Below, in pieces: positions 5,377 to 7,218 of a DNA stretch of 7,218 nucleotides. The position numbers and the translations under genes were made by a program. The DNA lies in contig JACCUS010000180.1 in assembly GCA_013811715.1 (NCBI GenBank), positions 1 to 7,218 of the forward strand, given 5' to 3'. How positions within the stretch are numbered: position 1 is the first letter of the stretch; every line of letters starts with the position of its first letter. This DNA is from Nocardioidaceae bacterium. Its GTDB lineage: Bacteria > Actinomycetota > Actinomycetes > Propionibacteriales > Nocardioidaceae. A model generated the notes under the pieces. That model was not told where the DNA came from and did no database searches. It saw only the letters and a program-made list of their open reading frames with translations.

Positions 5377-5838
5377 TCAGTCCTGGCTGCGGGCGAAGCC
5401 GATGGCCTCTGCCTCCTCCGGCGAGAGCTGTTGGTTGACGGTCCACGACGAGACGTTCTTGGCGTAGGTGCGGGAGTCGCTGCGCCCATGGATAGACGTG
5501 AGTACGACGCCGTCGCCGCCGTCGTCGAGCAGCGCCATCGACCAGGAGAGGTGACCGCCCATGTCGCCGAAAGCGTCGTAGCGCACCACCGCCATGTGAC
5601 GCAGCGACGTGGACACGTCCGACCGCAGCCGTTGGATCTCGGCCGTCACCTGGTCGCCGCTGAGCGGCCCACGGCGAATGCGAGGTCGCGGCGCGGAACG
5701 CCGTCGTGCCGGCTTCGGAGCGGACGACCGGCGACGCCCGGCGCGTCTCCAGGCGGCCGACGACACCAGCAGCGCCAACGTGGCGACCCCCAGCGCGGCC
5801 ACGGCTATCCAGCTCAGCGTCGTGGGTTCGATCGGCAC
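5377..5838 (-). CDS. DUF4446 membrane-anchored protein
   Basis: The 153-residue protein has one N-terminal hydrophobic segment (about residues 9-28), then a very basic, Arg/Pro-rich linker (31-57), a short helical region and the DUF4446 core: VVRYDAFGDMGGHLSWSMALLD (84-105), VVLTSIHGRSDSRTYAK (111-127) and the final LSPEEAEAI. The family is widespread in Gram-positive bacteria and I know of no assigned function; the basic linker would face the cytoplasm if the N-terminus is outside. GTG 5838 is chosen because a TAGGCT -10 ends 7 nt before it and the hydrophobic segment begins shortly after; the frame stays open to an ATG at 6066, but the added 76 residues show no family similarity. It follows pheA on the same strand but has its own apparent promoter and no Shine-Dalgarno. 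Confidence 0.85.
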   Translation of the reverse strand: MPIEPTTLSWIAVAALGVATLALLVSSAAWRRAGRRRSSAPKPARRRSAPRPRIRRGPLSGDQVTAEIQRLRSDVSTSLRHMAVVRYDAFGDMGGHLSWSMALLDDGGDGVVLTSIHGRSDSRTYAKNVSSWTVNQQLSPEEAEAIGFARSQD

Positions 5839-5845
5839 GGACAGA

Positions 5846-5874
5846 AGCCTAACCGGGCGTGGTCGGTCGGTCAC
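5846..5874 (-). promoter_or_regulatory. Promoter of the DUF4446 gene, leaderless type
   Basis: On the minus strand GTGACC (5874-5869; 4 of 6 bases of TTGACA), an exact 17-nt spacer and TAGGCT (5851-5846; TANNNT) are followed by 7 nt and GTG 5838. The spacing predicts transcription starting at or within a base of the start codon, which explains the absence of a ribosome-binding site. Confidence 0.55.
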
Positions 5875-5942
5875 TGTGGCTGCGCCAGCCGATGTCGACT
5901 TCGCGGCCTTCGGACGGCCCGCGCGCTCGCACCGACTGTCTC

Positions 5943-5973
5943 GGCCAATTGCGAGAAGTTCGCGCAACTGGCC
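5943..5973 (-). terminator. Long hairpin between pheA and DUF4446 gene, possible terminator
   Basis: Arms 5943-5953 (GGCCAATTGCG) and 5963-5973 (CGCAACTGGCC) enclose a 9-nt loop. On the minus-strand transcript all 11 positions pair, with one G.U; on the plus strand the same position is an A/C mismatch, so the structure favours minus-strand RNA. It lies about 130 nt past the pheA stop and upstream of the DUF4446 promoter, fitting a terminator or 3' end. There is no U-tract, so the call is tentative. The rest of the 5839-6100 gap shows nothing further that I can support. Confidence 0.4.
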
Positions 5974-6100
5974 GGCTCGGTCGCCGTTTACTCGCATTTC
6001 CAGACGGCCGGGACCAGAATCGGCGGCCTGAACCTGAGTGAGTTCCGGGCAGCACGTTTCCGGCAATCGGGGAGAGGGGGCTGACGAACTGGGTGCCGTC

Positions 6101-7036
6101 TCACGAGCCGCGCAGGCGGCGCAGCCACGCGTCAGCGTCGGTGAAGTCGGAGTCCGCCGTACCCGGCGTCACTGCCGTCGCGGAGCCGTCCGCCCGGGGA
6201 TAAGAACCGAGGAACCGGACGTCGGCGCAGGTACGGCGCAGGCCCATCAGCGCCTCACCGACCCTGGCGTCGGCCACATGGCCCTGGGCGTCGATCGAGA
6301 AGCAGTACTGACCGAGCGCCGAGCCGGTCGGCCGCGACTCGATCCGGGTGAGGTCGACGCCGCGCGCCGCGAACTGCTCCAGCAGCTCGAGCAGCGCCCC
6401 CGGGTGGTTGTCGTGGATGAACGCCACCAGCGACGTCTTGTCGGCGCCGGTCGGCGCGGGCGGTGGCCCCGGCCGCGAGACCAGCACGAAGCGCGTCACC
6501 GCACCGGTCCTGTCGGCGACACCGGTGGCCAGTGTCGCGAGCCGGTAGGTCTGGGCGGCGATCGGCGCCGCGATCGCCGCGTCGTACAACGGATCTGGTA
6601 CAGCGACCATGGCGGCCGCGTGGGCGGTCGAGGACTCCAACACCACCTCGGCCTTCGGCAGGTGGGTGGCCAGCCAGCGCCGGCACTGCGCCTCTGCGTG
6701 CGGGTGGGTCGCCACTTTGCGAATGTCGGGCAGCTGGGCGCCGGGCTTCGCCAGCAGCGAGAACTGCACCTCGACGAGCATCTCCTTGGTGATGATCAAC
6801 GGGTCGCCGGTCGACAGCTCGTCGAGCGTCACCGCGACAGCGCCCTCCACCGAGCTCTCGATCGGCACCACCGCGCCGTCGGCGTCACCGAGGCGCACCG
6901 CGTCGAGCGCGACGGCCACCGTCGCGAACGGCTGCAGCTCGGCCTTTGCCGCGGCGGGAAGCGACCGCAGCGCCGCCTCCGTGAACGTCCCCTCGGGCCC
7001 GAGGTAGGCATAGCGGGCGGGCGGCACACCGGGCAT
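6101..7036 (-). CDS. pheA: Prephenate dehydratase
   Basis: This 311-residue cytosolic enzyme converts prephenate to phenylpyruvate in phenylalanine biosynthesis. The catalytic domain begins with YLGPEGTFTEAAL (11-23) and includes VPIESSVEGAV (57-67) and the catalytic TRF motif at 181-183 (VTRFVLVS). A C-terminal ACT domain follows, with GALLELL (213-219) and ESRPT (233-237) leading into LGQYCFSID; this is the family's phenylalanine-binding regulatory domain, so feedback inhibition is expected. There is no chorismate mutase domain, so it is the monofunctional type usual in actinobacteria. The last 30 residues are a variable tail. ATG 7036 is preceded by TAAGGT ending 6 nt upstream, consistent with a leaderless transcript; the AAGG inside it could also act as a weak ribosome site. 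It is divergent from the gene at 7109. Confidence 0.95.
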   Translation of the reverse strand: MPGVPPARYAYLGPEGTFTEAALRSLPAAAKAELQPFATVAVALDAVRLGDADGAVVPIESSVEGAVAVTLDELSTGDPLIITKEMLVEVQFSLLAKPGAQLPDIRKVATHPHAEAQCRRWLATHLPKAEVVLESSTAHAAAMVAVPDPLYDAAIAAPIAAQTYRLATLATGVADRTGAVTRFVLVSRPGPPPAPTGADKTSLVAFIHDNHPGALLELLEQFAARGVDLTRIESRPTGSALGQYCFSIDAQGHVADARVGEALMGLRRTCADVRFLGSYPRADGSATAVTPGTADSDFTDADAWLRRLRGS

Positions 7037-7042
7037 CCCCCA

Positions 7043-7048
7043 ACCTTA
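7043..7048 (-). promoter_or_regulatory. -10 element (TAAGGT) of pheA
   Basis: TAAGGT on the minus strand fits TANNNT and is followed by exactly 6 nt and ATG 7036, placing the expected transcription start on the A of the start codon. No good -35 is found at 17 nt; a partial TGAACC lies at 20 nt spacing (7074-7069). Confidence 0.45.
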
Positions 7049-7070
7049 GTGAGGGGCAGCTGGCGGGCGG

Positions 7071-7101
7071 TTCACGTCGAGCCCCCCGCGACGGCTAGAT
7101 T
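7071..7101 (+). promoter_or_regulatory. Promoter of the divergent gene at 7109
   Basis: TAGATT (7096-7101; TANNNT) is followed by 7 nt and ATG 7109. TTCACG (7071-7076) matches four of six -35 bases at a rather long 19-nt spacing. With the pheA -10 this packs two opposed promoters into a 72-bp gap. Confidence 0.45.
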
Positions 7102-7108
7102 CACCCGC

Positions 7109-7218
7109 ATGACCGACGCTGCCGACGAGCGCTCTGCCGATGGAGACCCGGCTGCGGGATCTCGCGCACCCGCCGTGCCGGCCACTCCCGGCACGCTCGA
7201 CCTCGGCTACGCCCGGCT
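7109..7218 (+). CDS. N-terminal fragment of an unidentified protein
   Basis: An open frame starts at ATG 7109 and runs off the end of the window after 36 codons. The visible residues are acidic at first (MTDAADERSADGD), then rich in Ala and Pro, ending TLDLGYAR; they look like a disordered leader before a domain or membrane segment, and I recognise no family. The gene is supported mainly by the TAGATT hexamer placed 7 nt before the ATG, by codon use with G or C in most third positions, and by its position divergent from pheA. No Shine-Dalgarno is present. Confidence 0.6.
   Translation, partial: MTDAADERSADGDPAAGSRAPAVPATPGTLDLGYAR

Noticed and set aside
5121..5489. Minus-strand 122-codon frame through the repeat region
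   Set aside because: It overlaps the C-terminal coding part of the DUF4446 gene in another frame, and its product is only Arg/Pro/Ser-rich sequence created by the repeats.
6030..6045. GAAC-N8-GTTC inverted repeat downstream of pheA as a second LexA site
   Set aside because: LexA sites of this type need a 4-nt spacer; here it is 8 nt, and there is no promoter close by.
5839..6066. N-terminal extension of the DUF4446 gene to an ATG at 6066
   Set aside because: The extra 76 residues show no family similarity, would put the membrane segment in mid-protein, and would contain the promoter and the 11-bp hairpin.

Overview
The window is GC-rich throughout and reads as chromosomal DNA of an actinobacterium, probably a Nocardioides-like member of the Propionibacteriales. 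The grounds are the composition, GTG starts, several genes that look leaderless (a TANNNT -10 hexamer followed 6-7 nt later by the start codon), an actinobacterial-type LexA box, and a YbaK subfamily, DUF4446 protein and monofunctional PheA typical of that group. The genus assignment is an inference.

Layout. (1) 1-927, + strand: the 3' end of a glutathionyl/mycothiolyl-hydroquinone reductase, a hairpin terminator, then a short protein-L-isoaspartate O-methyltransferase (pcm). (2) 973-3119, - strand: three closely spaced genes, read from 3119 downwards: a secreted trypsin-like serine protease, a pentapeptide-repeat protein and a YbaK/EbsC-type protein that lacks the usual lysine. They converge on pcm. 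(3) 3249-3920, - strand: an AlkB-type 2-oxoglutarate dioxygenase with a near-perfect SOS box over its promoter. (4) 3946-5061, - strand: a P1 (DmpA/BapA) self-cleaving aminopeptidase. (5) 5062-5376: a 315-bp gene-free stretch with a structured leader for the peptidase, a 24-nt tandem repeat and five copies of a GATTCGTCTGG element arranged mainly as two stem-loop units. (6) 5377-7036, - strand: a membrane-anchored DUF4446 protein and prephenate dehydratase (pheA). (7) 7109-end, + strand: the N-terminus of an unidentified gene divergent from pheA.

The functional themes are housekeeping and damage repair: isoaspartyl protein repair (pcm), alkylated nucleic acid repair (alkB, apparently in the SOS regulon), quinone reduction and phenylalanine synthesis. 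The least conventional parts are the SOS-controlled alkB promoter, the GATTCGTCTGG repeat cluster, and the protease/pentapeptide/YbaK-like gene set, for which no joint function is known to me. I found no CRISPR array, tRNA, rRNA, insertion sequence or phage gene.
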